Shown: positions 1 through 7,367 of the stretch, one piece after another
Layout: each line of letters opens with the position of its first letter
Position numbering within the stretch: the first letter of the stretch is position 1
Assembly: GCA_019348575.1 (NCBI GenBank)
Contig: JAHWJE010000014.1
Location: forward strand, 1-11,602
DNA: 11,602 nucleotides
Reading direction: 5' to 3'
From: Actinomycetota bacterium
Lineage (GTDB): Bacteria; Actinomycetota; Thermoleophilia; Solirubrobacterales; Solirubrobacteraceae
The notes under the pieces: model-generated
The model's database searches: none
Told to the model about the DNA's origin: nothing
The model's input: the letters and a program-made list of their open reading frames with translations, nothing else
Translations under genes and position numbers: made by a program

Positions 1-23
1 GTCAACCCCAGCCGCCCGGAAGG

Positions 24-38
24 CGAGCGCGCCGCTCG
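24..38. repeat. Perfect inverted repeat in the hrcA promoter
   Basis: CGAGCG-CGC-CGCTCG is a 6-bp perfect inverted repeat with a 3-base centre. It ends directly against the TACAAT -10 box of hrcA, so it would lie between the -35 and -10 positions. It may be an operator for a dimeric repressor, or a chance hairpin in GC-rich DNA. It does not resemble the HrcA site CIRCE (TTAGCACTC-N9-GAGTGCTAA). Confidence 0.35.
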
Positions 39-44
39 TACAAT
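39..44 (+). promoter_or_regulatory. -10 element of hrcA (leaderless type)
   Basis: TACAAT matches the bacterial -10 consensus at 5 of 6 positions. It stands 7 bases before the GTG at 52, so transcription would begin at or within a base of the start codon. No convincing -35 box is seen in the 38 bases upstream. Confidence 0.55.
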
Positions 45-51
45 CAGCGAG

Positions 52-1065
52 GTGCTCACGCCCCGCCAAGAGCTGATCCTGCGCAAGGTCGTCCTCGCCT
101 ACCAGGCGACCGTCCAGCCCGTGGCGTCGCGCACGCTGGCGGCCGACCCTGAGCTCGGGGCCGGCGCGTCGACGGTGCGCCACGAGCTCGCCCAGCTCGA
201 GGAGCTCGGGCTGCTGGCCCACCCGCACACCTCCGCCGGGCGCGTGCCGACCGATTCGGGCTACCGCTACTTCGTCGACCGGCTGCTGCCGGCGACCCGC
301 AGCGGAGCGGTGCTCGAGCTCGAGCTGACGCGCCGCGAGGTCGACGCCGCGATGCGCGCCACGACCGAGACGCTGTCGCAGATCACCAACCTGCTGGCCG
401 TCGTCTCGGCGCCGCCGATCGACACCGCGACGATCCGCCACATCGAGGTGCTGCTGCTGCAGCCGCAGATCGCGATGATCGTGATCATCACGTCGACCGG
501 CGGCGTCTCCAAGCGCGTGCTGGCCTTCGACGCCCCGCTGGACGGCGGTCTCGTGGCCTGGGCTGCGGAGTTCCTCAACGAGCAGCTCGCCGGCGTCGGC
601 CTCGGCGCTCGCAAGCTGCACTCGCGGCTCGCCGACCCGGCGCTCTCGCAGACCGAGCGCAGCTTCCTCGACCGCCTCATGCCGGCGTTCACGAACCTCG
701 CCGCGACCGCCGAGGACTCGCTCTACGTCGACGGCGCCGCGCGGCTGCTCTCGGAGTACCGCTTCCAGGACTTCAACGAGATCAACGCGCTCATGCAGAT
801 GCTGGAAGGACGGGTCGCGCTGCTGGAGATGCTGCGCACGGCGCTCGACGAGCGCGGCGTCGTCGTGCGCATCGGCGCCGAGAACGAGGCGCCCGCGCTG
901 CGCTCGCTGGCGATGGTCGCGGCCGGCTACGGCCTGCCGCTGCGACCGCTCGGCACGGTCTCGCTGATCGGCCCCGTCGCGATGGACTACGGCACGACGA
1001 TCGACGTCGTGCGCGAGGCCGCCGCCCAGCTGTCCCGCTTCGTCGAAGACGTGTACGACGCGTGA
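52..1065 (+). CDS. hrcA: Heat-inducible transcription repressor HrcA
   Basis: HrcA is a dimeric repressor that binds CIRCE operators and shuts off class I heat-shock genes such as groE and dnaK until stress. The 337-residue product has the family's usual length. Residues 1-75 form the winged-helix DNA-binding domain, beginning with the typical MLTPRQELILRKVV and ending in the conserved SAGRVPTDSGYRYFVD block (about 61-76). The middle is the GAF-like dimerisation part, and the end holds the conserved RIGAENE and GPVAMDYGTTIDVV blocks. The reading frame is open to the left edge of the window, but GTG 52 gives the standard N-terminus and follows a -10 box. The gene overlaps dnaJ by 4 bases (GTGA). 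No CIRCE site is visible in the 51 bases upstream, so autoregulation through CIRCE cannot be supported here. Confidence 0.95.
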   Translation: MLTPRQELILRKVVLAYQATVQPVASRTLAADPELGAGASTVRHELAQLEELGLLAHPHTSAGRVPTDSGYRYFVDRLLPATRSGAVLELELTRREVDAAMRATTETLSQITNLLAVVSAPPIDTATIRHIEVLLLQPQIAMIVIITSTGGVSKRVLAFDAPLDGGLVAWAAEFLNEQLAGVGLGARKLHSRLADPALSQTERSFLDRLMPAFTNLAATAEDSLYVDGAARLLSEYRFQDFNEINALMQMLEGRVALLEMLRTALDERGVVVRIGAENEAPALRSLAMVAAGYGLPLRPLGTVSLIGPVAMDYGTTIDVVREAAAQLSRFVEDVYDA

Positions 1066-2228
1066 GCAGGCGCGATTGCTACGAGGTGCTCGGCGTCGGC
1101 CGCGACGCCGACGAGGGCACGGTCAAGAAGGCCTTTCGCAAGCTCGCCCGCGAGCTGCATCCCGACGTCAACAACCACGACCCGGACGCCGAGGAGAAGT
1201 TCAAGGAGGCCGCGGAGGCCTACGAGATCCTCTCCGATCCCGAGCGCCGCCAGGTCTATGACCGCTACGGCCACGACGGCCTGCGGCGCGGCGGCCAGAG
1301 CCCGAACTTCGAGGGCTTCGGCTCGATCTCGGACCTCTTCTCGGCGTTCTTCGGCGCTGGCGGCGCTGGCGGCGCTGGTGGCGGTGGCGGCGGCGGCTTC
1401 GGCGGCTTCGGCGGCGGGAGGGGGCGGGCGGGGCCGCGTTCCGGCGGCGACGTGCAGGTGGCGGTCGAGATCGACCTCGAACAGGCCGTCACGGGCGCGC
1501 CGGTCGACGTCCGCTACGAGGTCGTCGACCGCTGCGAGCGCTGCCACGGCAACGGCGCCGAGCCCGGCACGCCGATCAGGACCTGCGAGCGCTGCAACGG
1601 ACAGGGGGTGCTGCAGGCGGTCAGTCGCACGCCGTTCGGGCAGATCGCGCGGACGGTCTCCTGCGACGTGTGCGGCGGCGACGGCAAGGTCGCCGAGAAG
1701 CGCTGCACGCGCTGCGACGGGCGCGGCCGCGAGGTGCTGACGCACACCGTCAGCGTCGACATCCCCGCCGGCATCTCCGACGGCCAGCGCATCCGTGTGG
1801 CGGGGGGCGGCCACGCCGGCGAGGCGGGCGGCCCGTCCGGGGACCTGTACGTGCACGTCTCGATCACGCCCCACGAGCGCTTCATCCGCGACGGCAACGA
1901 CCTCGTCACGGTGCTCGACGTTCCCGCCCCGCTCGCCGCGCTCGGCGCGAAGCTGGAGGTGCCGACGCTCGAGGGCGACGAGGAGCTGCAGATCCGGCCC
2001 GGCACGCAGCCCGGCGAGACCTACGAGCTGCGCGGGCGCGGGATGCCGCTGCTGCGCCGCCCCGGCCGCCGCGGGGACCTGCGCGTCATCGCCAACGTCG
2101 TCATCCCGCGCCAGCTCAACGACGAGCAGCGCAAGCTCATGCAGCGGCTGGCCGACACGATGACCGACGCGAACACGAAGTCCGAGGAGTCGATGTTCGC
2201 CAAGCTCAAGCGCGTCCTGCAGGGATGA
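1062..2228 (+). CDS. dnaJ: Chaperone protein DnaJ (class A J-protein)
   Basis: This is an Hsp40 co-chaperone that delivers unfolded clients to DnaK and stimulates its ATPase. The 388 residues show all class A parts. The J-domain covers 1-70 with HPD at 33-35. A Gly/Phe-rich linker covers about 95-130 and is unusually glycine-heavy. Four CxxCxGxG zinc motifs begin at C158, C175, C201 and C215, and the C-terminal substrate-binding domains follow. The GTG start overlaps the hrcA stop (GTGA), and the stop overlaps the prmA start (ATGA), so the three genes are probably translationally coupled. No grpE or dnaK is beside it. The hrcA-dnaJ pairing matches actinobacterial 'DnaJ2', which lies apart from the dnaK operon. 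The usual N-terminal RDYYEVLGV reads RDCYEVLGV here. Confidence 0.95.
   Translation: MSRRDCYEVLGVGRDADEGTVKKAFRKLARELHPDVNNHDPDAEEKFKEAAEAYEILSDPERRQVYDRYGHDGLRRGGQSPNFEGFGSISDLFSAFFGAGGAGGAGGGGGGGFGGFGGGRGRAGPRSGGDVQVAVEIDLEQAVTGAPVDVRYEVVDRCERCHGNGAEPGTPIRTCERCNGQGVLQAVSRTPFGQIARTVSCDVCGGDGKVAEKRCTRCDGRGREVLTHTVSVDIPAGISDGQRIRVAGGGHAGEAGGPSGDLYVHVSITPHERFIRDGNDLVTVLDVPAPLAALGAKLEVPTLEGDEELQIRPGTQPGETYELRGRGMPLLRRPGRRGDLRVIANVVIPRQLNDEQRKLMQRLADTMTDANTKSEESMFAKLKRVLQG
1353..1379 (+). repeat. 9-base tandem repeat in the dnaJ Gly/Phe linker
   Basis: Three head-to-tail copies of GGCGCTGGC (the third ends in T) encode Gly-Ala-Gly units and run on into more Gly codons. Slippage would change linker length by whole residues without breaking the frame. 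Confidence 0.8.
1416..1433 (+). other. Potential G-quadruplex inside dnaJ
   Basis: Four G-runs (GGG, GGGGG, GGG, GGGG) are separated by single-base loops A, C and C on the coding strand, so both DNA and mRNA carry the motif. It fits the classic G3+N1-7 rule with the shortest possible loops, which is the most stable class. It encodes part of the glycine/arginine-rich end of the G/F linker. Confidence 0.6.
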
Positions 2229-3079
2229 TCCGGCTGGCGGTGCGCGTCGCGCGCGCCGACGCCGAGGTCGCCCTCGCCGAGCTGCTCGACCTCGCTCCGA
2301 CGGGCGTGGAGGAGGTCGATCGCGGCGACACGATCGAGTACGCCGTCTACGGCGCGGAGGGCGAGCTGCCCGCTCTGCCCGACGTGCGCGCGGCCGCCGG
2401 CGCGGCGCTCGTCGAGGTCACGACGACGCACGTCGCCGACGACTGGTCGTCGCGCTGGCGCGAGTTCCACCAGCCGGTGACGGTCGGCGGGCGGCTGTAC
2501 GTGCGCCCGCCGTGGGCCGGCGCGCCGCCGCAGGGCGGGGCCGATCACGGGCTGCAGGACATCGTCATCGACCCCAACCAGGCCTTCGGCACCGGCGCGC
2601 ACGCCACGACGCGCCTGTGCCTCGAGGCGCTGCTGGAGCTCGCCCCGCCCAGCGCACCGGGCGCGCGCGGCGCGCTCGTCGATCTCGGCTGCGGCTCGGG
2701 CGTGCTGGCGATCGCGGCCGCGCGGCTGGGCTGGGCGCCCGTGCTCGGCATCGACCACGAGCACGAGGCCGTCCTCGCGGCGGGCGCGAACGCCGCCGTC
2801 AACGGCGTGCAGATCGCCGTACGCCACGGCGACCTGCTGCACGGCGGCCCGGCCCCGTCGGCGCCGACCGTCGTCGCGAACCTCCTGCGGCCACTGCTCG
2901 AGCACGTCGCGCGCACCGGCTTCGACGGCGAGCCGCCGCGGGTGCTGATCGCCGGCGGGTTGCTGCGCGCGGAGGCCGACGCCGTCGCCGCCGCGTTCGC
3001 GTCCGACCACGGACTGCGGGAGCGCGCGCGCCGTGAGCGCGGCGAGTGGGCCGCGCTGACGCTGGCGCGCAGCGCTTGA
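2225..3079 (+). CDS. prmA: Ribosomal protein L11 methyltransferase PrmA
   Basis: PrmA is a cytoplasmic SAM-dependent enzyme that methylates lysines and the N-terminus of ribosomal protein L11. The ATG at 2225 overlaps the dnaJ stop (ATGA) and gives 284 residues, near the family's usual 290 or so. The N-terminal L11-recognition domain covers about 1-95. The signature DPNQAFGTGAHATT lies at 116-129, SAM motif I DLGCGSG at 153-159, and the catalytic-site VVANLLRPLL at 216-225. The frame stays open far upstream inside dnaJ, but that part reads as arginine/alanine-rich shadow translation and has no PrmA homology. In many actinobacteria this place behind dnaJ is taken by rsmE (16S rRNA methyltransferase); here another ribosome methyltransferase fills it. 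The gene ends the hrcA-dnaJ-prmA unit. Confidence 0.93.
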   Translation: MIRLAVRVARADAEVALAELLDLAPTGVEEVDRGDTIEYAVYGAEGELPALPDVRAAAGAALVEVTTTHVADDWSSRWREFHQPVTVGGRLYVRPPWAGAPPQGGADHGLQDIVIDPNQAFGTGAHATTRLCLEALLELAPPSAPGARGALVDLGCGSGVLAIAAARLGWAPVLGIDHEHEAVLAAGANAAVNGVQIAVRHGDLLHGGPAPSAPTVVANLLRPLLEHVARTGFDGEPPRVLIAGGLLRAEADAVAAAFASDHGLRERARRERGEWAALTLARSA

Positions 3080-3112
3080 TCCGATCGCCGCTTCGCCGCC
3101 GCCGGCGACGGC

Positions 3113-3118
3113 TACGCT
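3113..3118 (+). promoter_or_regulatory. -10 element of ndh (leaderless type)
   Basis: TACGCT fits TANNNT and lies 10 bases before the ATG at 3129, leaving room for at most a few untranslated bases. No Shine-Dalgarno sequence precedes the ATG. The 49-base gap after prmA shows no terminator with a T-run. Confidence 0.45.
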
Positions 3119-3128
3119 GACGCGCGAG

Positions 3129-4514
3129 ATGGCCTGGGACGTCCTCATCGCCGGCGGCGGGTTCGGCGGCTTCTACGCCGCCCGCACGCTTTCGCGCATC
3201 CTGCAGCCCCACAGCGCGCGCGTCCGGCTGGTGACCGAGGACAACTTCATGCTCTACACGCCGCTGCTGCCCGGTGCGGCGGCCGGGACGCTCGAGCCGC
3301 GCCACGTCGTCGTCCCGCTGCGCGAGGAGCTCGACAGCTCGATCCACCTGCGCCTGGCGAAGATCACCGGCGCGTCGCCGGAGCGCAACGTCATCCGCGT
3401 GCGCTCGCTGGACGGGGCCGAGGAGGAGCTCGGCTACGACCAGCTGATCGTCGCGGTCGGCTCGGTCAGCCGCACGCTGCCGATCCCCGGCCTCGCCGCG
3501 CACGGCATGGCGCTCAAGTCGCTGCCCGAGGCGATCGCGCTGCGCAACCACGTCATCCGCACGCTCGAGATCGCCGAGACGCTCGAGGACGGCGACGAGC
3601 GCCGCGAGCACCTCACGTACGTCTTCGTGGGCGCGGGCTACGCCGGACTGGAGGGCCTCGCCGAGCTGCAGGACTTCGCCGCGGACGTCATGGACCTCTA
3701 CCCGCGCTGCCGCGTGACCGGGATGCGCTGGATCCTCGTCGAGGCGAGCGAGCGCGTGATGCCCGAGATCGGGCCGAGGCTCGCCGACTTCGCCGTTCGC
3801 GAGCTGCGCGCGCGCGGCATCGAGATCCGCACGAAGACGACGCTCGACGAGCTGACGGAGCGCAGCGCCCGCCTCAGCGACGGCGAGATCGTGGCCACGC
3901 GCACGCTCGTCTGGACGGCCGGGGTCAAGCCGCATCCGGTCGTCGCGCAGTTCGGGCTGCCGCTCGACGAGCGCGGCCGGATCGACACCGACAGCCGCCT
4001 GCAGGTCAGGGGCTTCGACAACGTCTGGGCGATCGGCGACTGCGCCGCGGTGCCCGATCCGGCCCGCAAGGGCATGGCCTGCCCGCCGACCGCCCAGCAC
4101 GCGATCCGCCAGGGCCGCGTCGTGGGCCGCAACGTCGCAACCGCGCTGGGCGGCGGCCGGCTGCGGCGCTTCACGTACAAGACGAAGGGCGTGTTCGTCG
4201 ACATGGGCCGGCGCAAGGCGGTCGCGACGACCGGGCCGATCACGTGGAGCGGCACGCGCGCGTGGATCCTCGCCCGCACGTACCACCTGGCGATGATGCC
4301 CGGCCTGGGCCGGCGCGCGCGGCTGCTCGTGGACTGGAACATCGGTTTGCTGTTCGGTCGCGACACCGCCGAGCTCGGACGACTCGGCGAGCCGCGCACG
4401 CTGGGCGCCTCGCTCGGCGACGCGGCGGCCGGGCAGGGCAACGGCGCCGGCGGCTCCGATGGCGCCGTCGCTCGCGGCGAGCGCGCGCAGAGCAGCGAGC
4501 GCCCGGCCGGCTGA
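3129..4514 (+). CDS. ndh: Type II NADH dehydrogenase (NDH-2)
   Basis: NDH-2 is a single-subunit, non-proton-pumping flavoenzyme at the inner face of the membrane that oxidises NADH and reduces quinone. The 461-residue protein has the N-terminal FAD fold (GGGFGG, 9-14), the MLYTPLLPGAAAGTLEPRH block (41-59), the NADH-binding motif GAGYAGLE (168-175), VWTAGVKP (261-268), the second FAD motif AIGDCAAVPD (301-310) and the quinone-side PPTAQHA (319-325). The stretch 370-425 resembles the amphipathic C-terminal membrane anchor of the family. The last 30 residues or so are a Gly/Ala/Ser-rich, probably disordered tail. It appears to have its own promoter and is transcribed in the same direction as its neighbours without overlap. 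A related NAD(P)H:flavin oxidoreductase is possible, but the quinone-site motif favours NDH-2. Confidence 0.88.
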   Translation: MAWDVLIAGGGFGGFYAARTLSRILQPHSARVRLVTEDNFMLYTPLLPGAAAGTLEPRHVVVPLREELDSSIHLRLAKITGASPERNVIRVRSLDGAEEELGYDQLIVAVGSVSRTLPIPGLAAHGMALKSLPEAIALRNHVIRTLEIAETLEDGDERREHLTYVFVGAGYAGLEGLAELQDFAADVMDLYPRCRVTGMRWILVEASERVMPEIGPRLADFAVRELRARGIEIRTKTTLDELTERSARLSDGEIVATRTLVWTAGVKPHPVVAQFGLPLDERGRIDTDSRLQVRGFDNVWAIGDCAAVPDPARKGMACPPTAQHAIRQGRVVGRNVATALGGGRLRRFTYKTKGVFVDMGRRKAVATTGPITWSGTRAWILARTYHLAMMPGLGRRARLLVDWNIGLLFGRDTAELGRLGEPRTLGASLGDAAAGQGNGAGGSDGAVARGERAQSSERPAG

Positions 4515-4546
4515 CCGGCGCCGCCGGGGGCCATCCGCGGGCCGCG

Positions 4547-4552
4547 TATCCT
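4547..4552 (+). promoter_or_regulatory. -10 element of the yqeY-phoH-ybeY-era unit (leaderless type)
   Basis: TATCCT fits TANNNT and ends 9 bases before the ATG at 4562. No ribosome binding site is present in those bases. No clear -35 box is seen. Confidence 0.5.
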
Positions 4553-4561
4553 GAACGTCAG

Positions 4562-4993
4562 ATGACGCTGGCCGACACGGTGAAGCAGGACGTCGCCTCC
4601 GCGATGCGGGCCGGCGAGAAGGAACGTGTCGGGGCACTGCGCCTCGTCCTGAGCGAGCTGCAGAAGGCCGCCAAGGAGGGCAAGGGCGACGAGCTCGCGG
4701 TCCTGCGCCGCGAGCGCAAGCGCCGCCTGGAGTCCGCCGCCGCCTTTCGCGACGCCGGCCGGGCCGAGCTCGCCGCCGGCGAGGAGGCCGAGGCGCGCAT
4801 CATCGAGGCCTACCTGCCCGCCGAGCTGTCCGACGACGAGCTGCGCGCGATCGTGGCCGCCGCCGTCGCGCAGACGGGAGCCCGGTCGCCCAAGGAGATG
4901 GGCCAGGTCATGAAGGCCGCGATGGCGACCGTCGGCGCCCGCGCCGACGGCAAGCGCGTGTCGGCGCTCGTGCGAGAGGCGCTCAGCCACTGA
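4562..4993 (+). CDS. yqeY: GatB/YqeY domain protein
   Basis: The product is a 143-residue, all-helical YqeY family protein, close to the usual 148 or so. The family is the free-standing relative of the tRNA-binding tail of GatB (the aspartyl/glutamyl-tRNA amidotransferase subunit); its own role is not firmly established. Conserved blocks seen are the opening with VKQDVASAMRAGEKERVGALR, trimmed here to the MRAGEK-RVGALRLV core (about 15-29), then IEAYLPAELSDDEL (about 80-93) and the C-terminal KEMGQVMKAAM (about 110-120). An upstream in-frame extension to 4244 lies inside ndh and is a shadow, so ATG 4562 behind the -10 box is preferred. The stop shares one base with the phoH start (TGATG). Confidence 0.9.
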   Translation: MTLADTVKQDVASAMRAGEKERVGALRLVLSELQKAAKEGKGDELAVLRRERKRRLESAAAFRDAGRAELAAGEEAEARIIEAYLPAELSDDELRAIVAAAVAQTGARSPKEMGQVMKAAMATVGARADGKRVSALVREALSH

Positions 4994-5970
4994 TGCGCAC
5001 CCGCATCGAGCTCTCCAACCAGGCCGCGACCGAGCTTGCCGGCAGCGGCGACGCCGTGCTGCGCGCACTCGAGGGGCACGTCGAGTGCGACCTCTTCCTG
5101 CGCGGCAACGTCGTCACGCTCGACGGCGAGCAGGAGGCCGTCGACGCCGCCGCGATCGTCGTGCGCGAGCTCGCCGATCTGATCGAGCAGGGCCACGACA
5201 TCGCGCCGGGCACGATCGCCGCTGTGACCGGCGCCCTCGACCAGCACCGCTCGCCCGCCGAGATCCTCGAGGACGTCGTCTGGCGCCACCGCTCCAAGCA
5301 GGTCGCGCCGAAGACCGTCAACCAGAAGCGCTACGTCGACTCGATCCGCAAGAACACGATCACGTTCGGCATCGGTCCGGCGGGCACCGGCAAGACGTTC
5401 CTCGCCGTCGCCCTCGCCGCCGCCGCGCTGAGCCGCCGCGAGGTCAACCGGATCATCCTCACGCGCCCCGCCGTCGAGGCCGGCGAGCGCCTCGGCTTCC
5501 TGCCCGGCGACCTGATGGCGAAGATCGATCCGTACCTGCGCCCGCTCTTCGACGCGCTGCACGACATGCTCGACGCCGAGAAGGTCGCGGCGTACCTCGA
5601 GCGCGGGCAGATCGAGGTCGCGCCGCTGGCGTTCATGCGGGGTAGAACGCTGAACGACAGCTTCATCATCCTCGACGAGGCGCAGAACACGACGCCCGAG
5701 CAGATGAAGATGATCCTCACGCGGCTGGGCTTCAACTCCAAGATGGTCGTCACGGGCGACGTCACGCAGATCGACCTGCCCCGCAACGAGGGCTCCGGCC
5801 TCGTCGTCATCAACGACATCCTGAAGGACATCGAAGGGATCGAGTTCGTGCGCTTCGGCGGCGAGGACGTCGTGCGTCACCGGCTCGTGCAGCGGATCGT
5901 CGAGGCCTACGCCGTGCACGCCGAGAACCAGACGTCCGAGCTGCGGCCGGCGGACCGTCGCCGCGCTTGA
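4993..5970 (+). CDS. phoH: PhoH family ATPase
   Basis: PhoH is a cytoplasmic P-loop ATPase of the RNA-helicase-like type, commonly paired with ybeY and era and thought to act in RNA metabolism. The 325 residues have an N-terminal KH-like part (about 1-95), Walker A GPAGTGKT at 128-135, the RPAVEAGERLGFLPGD signature at 158-173 and Walker B FIILDEAQN at 224-232. Further signatures are TGDVTQIDLP at 254-263 and the RxxxVQRIVEAY end. The ATG overlaps the yqeY stop by one base. A purine-rich GAGAGG at 4974-4979 is rather far away to be an efficient ribosome binding site, so translational coupling is likely. The last 20 residues or so are variable and charged. Confidence 0.94.
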   Translation: MRTRIELSNQAATELAGSGDAVLRALEGHVECDLFLRGNVVTLDGEQEAVDAAAIVVRELADLIEQGHDIAPGTIAAVTGALDQHRSPAEILEDVVWRHRSKQVAPKTVNQKRYVDSIRKNTITFGIGPAGTGKTFLAVALAAAALSRREVNRIILTRPAVEAGERLGFLPGDLMAKIDPYLRPLFDALHDMLDAEKVAAYLERGQIEVAPLAFMRGRTLNDSFIILDEAQNTTPEQMKMILTRLGFNSKMVVTGDVTQIDLPRNEGSGLVVINDILKDIEGIEFVRFGGEDVVRHRLVQRIVEAYAVHAENQTSELRPADRRRA

Positions 5971-5977
5971 GGGCCGC

Positions 5978-6388
5978 ATGAGCGAGGCCCTGGAGATCGA
6001 GGTCCTGGGCCTCGGCGGGCCGGTCCTGCCCATCGAGGAGATCGAGCGGCTGCTCGCGCTCGCGCTCGGCTCGGCCGGCATCGACAGTGGCCACGTCGCC
6101 CTCGAGTTCGTCGGTCCGGAGCGGATCGCCGAGCTGAACCTCGCGCACCGCGCGAAGCCCGGCGCGACCGACGTGCTGTCGTTCCCGATCGACGGAGCCG
6201 ACGAGGTCGCCGGCCCGCGCGAGCTCGGCGACATCGTCATCTGCGCCGAGCACACGGCGGACCTGCGCGAGGCGATCGTCCACGGCGCGCTGCACCTGAC
6301 GGGCATGGACCACGAGACCGACGACGGGGAGATGCTCGCCCTGCAGCGCGAGATCCTGTCCTGGGTCTCACCGGACGCCGAGCAGTGA
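5978..6388 (+). CDS. ybeY: Endoribonuclease / rRNA maturation factor YbeY
   Basis: YbeY is a zinc metalloprotein needed for 16S rRNA 3'-end maturation and ribosome quality control. The product has 136 residues. The zinc motif HGALHLTGMDH gives ligands H102, H106 and H112, and the conserved arginine block NLAHRAK...TDVLSFP is present (54-69, R58). Between LGDIVI (83-88) and VHG (101-103) only 12 residues occur, where most homologues I know have about twice that, so one helix is shortened. GAGGG at 5969-5973, 4 bases before the ATG and overlapping the phoH stop, is a fair ribosome binding site. The stop overlaps the possible GTG start of era (GTGA). Confidence 0.93.
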   Translation: MSEALEIEVLGLGGPVLPIEEIERLLALALGSAGIDSGHVALEFVGPERIAELNLAHRAKPGATDVLSFPIDGADEVAGPRELGDIVICAEHTADLREAIVHGALHLTGMDHETDDGEMLALQREILSWVSPDAEQ

Positions 6389-7317
6389 CCATGCGTCCGA
6401 GCCCGAAGCGCATGACCGGACCCCCGGCCGGCCGCACCACGCGCGCCGGCTTCGTCGCGCTCGGCGGGCGCCCGAACGTCGGCAAGTCGACGCTCGTCAA
6501 CGCGATCGTCGGCCAGAAGGTCGCGATCGTCTCCGACAAGCCGCAGACGACGCGGCGCGCGATCCGCGGCATCGCGATGCGCGGCGACGCCCAGCTCGTG
6601 CTCGTCGACCTGCCCGGCGTGCAGCGCCCACGCGACGCGCTGACGCAGCGGATGCAGTCGCGCGTCGAGCGCGAGTTCGTCGACGCCGACGCCGCCCTGC
6701 TGGTGCTCAACGGCGAGCAGGGCGTCGGCCCCGGCGACCGCTTCATCGCCGGCGCGCTGCAGCGCGCCGCGATCCCGGTCGCGATCGTCGTCAACAAGGT
6801 CGACCGCCTCGACCGCGCGCACACGCTGGCGGCGCTGCAGGCCGCCGCCGAGCTCGGCGTCTCCGACGAGATATTCCCGGTGTCGGCGCGCAGGGGGACC
6901 GGCGTCGAGGCGCTCGTCGAGCACCTCGTCGGCCTGCTTCCCGAGAGCCCGCACTTCTTCGACGTCGGCGACCCGTCCGATCAGCCCGAGTCGGTGCTGC
7001 TCGCCGAGCTCATCCGCGAGCAGATCCTGCGGCGGACCTTCCAGGAGGTCCCGCACGCCGTCGAGGTCCACGTGGAGGACATCGACGACAGCCGCGAGGA
7101 CCTCACGCGGGTCACGGCGCTCGCCTGGGTCGAGGCCGAGTCGCAGAAGGGCATCCTGATCGGCGCCCAGGGCCGGATGATCAAGTCGATCGGCACCGCC
7201 GCGCGCCGCGAGCTCGAGCGCCAGCTCGGCACCCGGGTGCATCTCGACCTTGCCGTCCGCGTGCGCCGCGGCTGGCGCGGCGACGAGGGGCTGCTCGACC
7301 GGCTGGGGATCGAGTAG
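6385..7317 (+). CDS. era: GTPase Era
   Basis: Era is an essential GTPase that binds the 3' end of 16S rRNA and the 30S subunit during assembly. The 310-residue product has G1 GRPNVGKST (28-36), the switch I TT of QTTRR (54-58), G3 as DLPG (75-78), G4 NKVD (137-140) and G5 SAR (167-169). A C-terminal KH domain carries the GxxG loop GAQG at 260-263. The GTG at 6385 overlaps the ybeY stop (GTGA). ATG 6391 and ATG 6412 are also possible, because the first 20 or so residues lie before the conserved domain and no ribosome binding site decides. G3 is usually DTPG in Era, and the Thr is Leu here. In mycobacteria a CorC-like gene lies between ybeY and era; it is absent here. Confidence 0.94.
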   Translation: MTMRPSPKRMTGPPAGRTTRAGFVALGGRPNVGKSTLVNAIVGQKVAIVSDKPQTTRRAIRGIAMRGDAQLVLVDLPGVQRPRDALTQRMQSRVEREFVDADAALLVLNGEQGVGPGDRFIAGALQRAAIPVAIVVNKVDRLDRAHTLAALQAAAELGVSDEIFPVSARRGTGVEALVEHLVGLLPESPHFFDVGDPSDQPESVLLAELIREQILRRTFQEVPHAVEVHVEDIDDSREDLTRVTALAWVEAESQKGILIGAQGRMIKSIGTAARRELERQLGTRVHLDLAVRVRRGWRGDEGLLDRLGIE

Positions 7318-7354
7318 CGCCGCCGCGGGGTAAGAACGCCGCGCGCCACGACAC

Positions 7355-7360
7355 TAGAGT
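7355..7360 (+). promoter_or_regulatory. -10 element of the oxidoreductase gene (leaderless type)
   Basis: TAGAGT fits TANNNT and lies 7 bases before ATG 7368, leaving essentially no leader and no Shine-Dalgarno sequence. The 50-base gap after era has no visible terminator. Confidence 0.45.
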
Positions 7361-7367
7361 CCCGGCG

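Noticed and set aside
1..51. CIRCE operator upstream of hrcA.
   Set aside because: Neither half-site (TTAGCACTC or GAGTGCTAA) is present even approximately.
1670..2224. Upstream in-frame extension of prmA.
   Set aside because: It lies within dnaJ zinc-finger and C-terminal coding and translates to Arg-rich low-complexity sequence; ATG 2225 gives a normal PrmA.
4515..4527. Hairpin CCGGC-GCC-GCCGG just after the ndh stop, as a possible terminator.
   Set aside because: It has a five-pair stem, a three-base loop and no T-run; such stems are common by chance in DNA this GC-rich.
4244..4561. Upstream in-frame extension of the YqeY-like protein.
   Set aside because: It is inside ndh, has no homology, and would make the protein far too long for the family.
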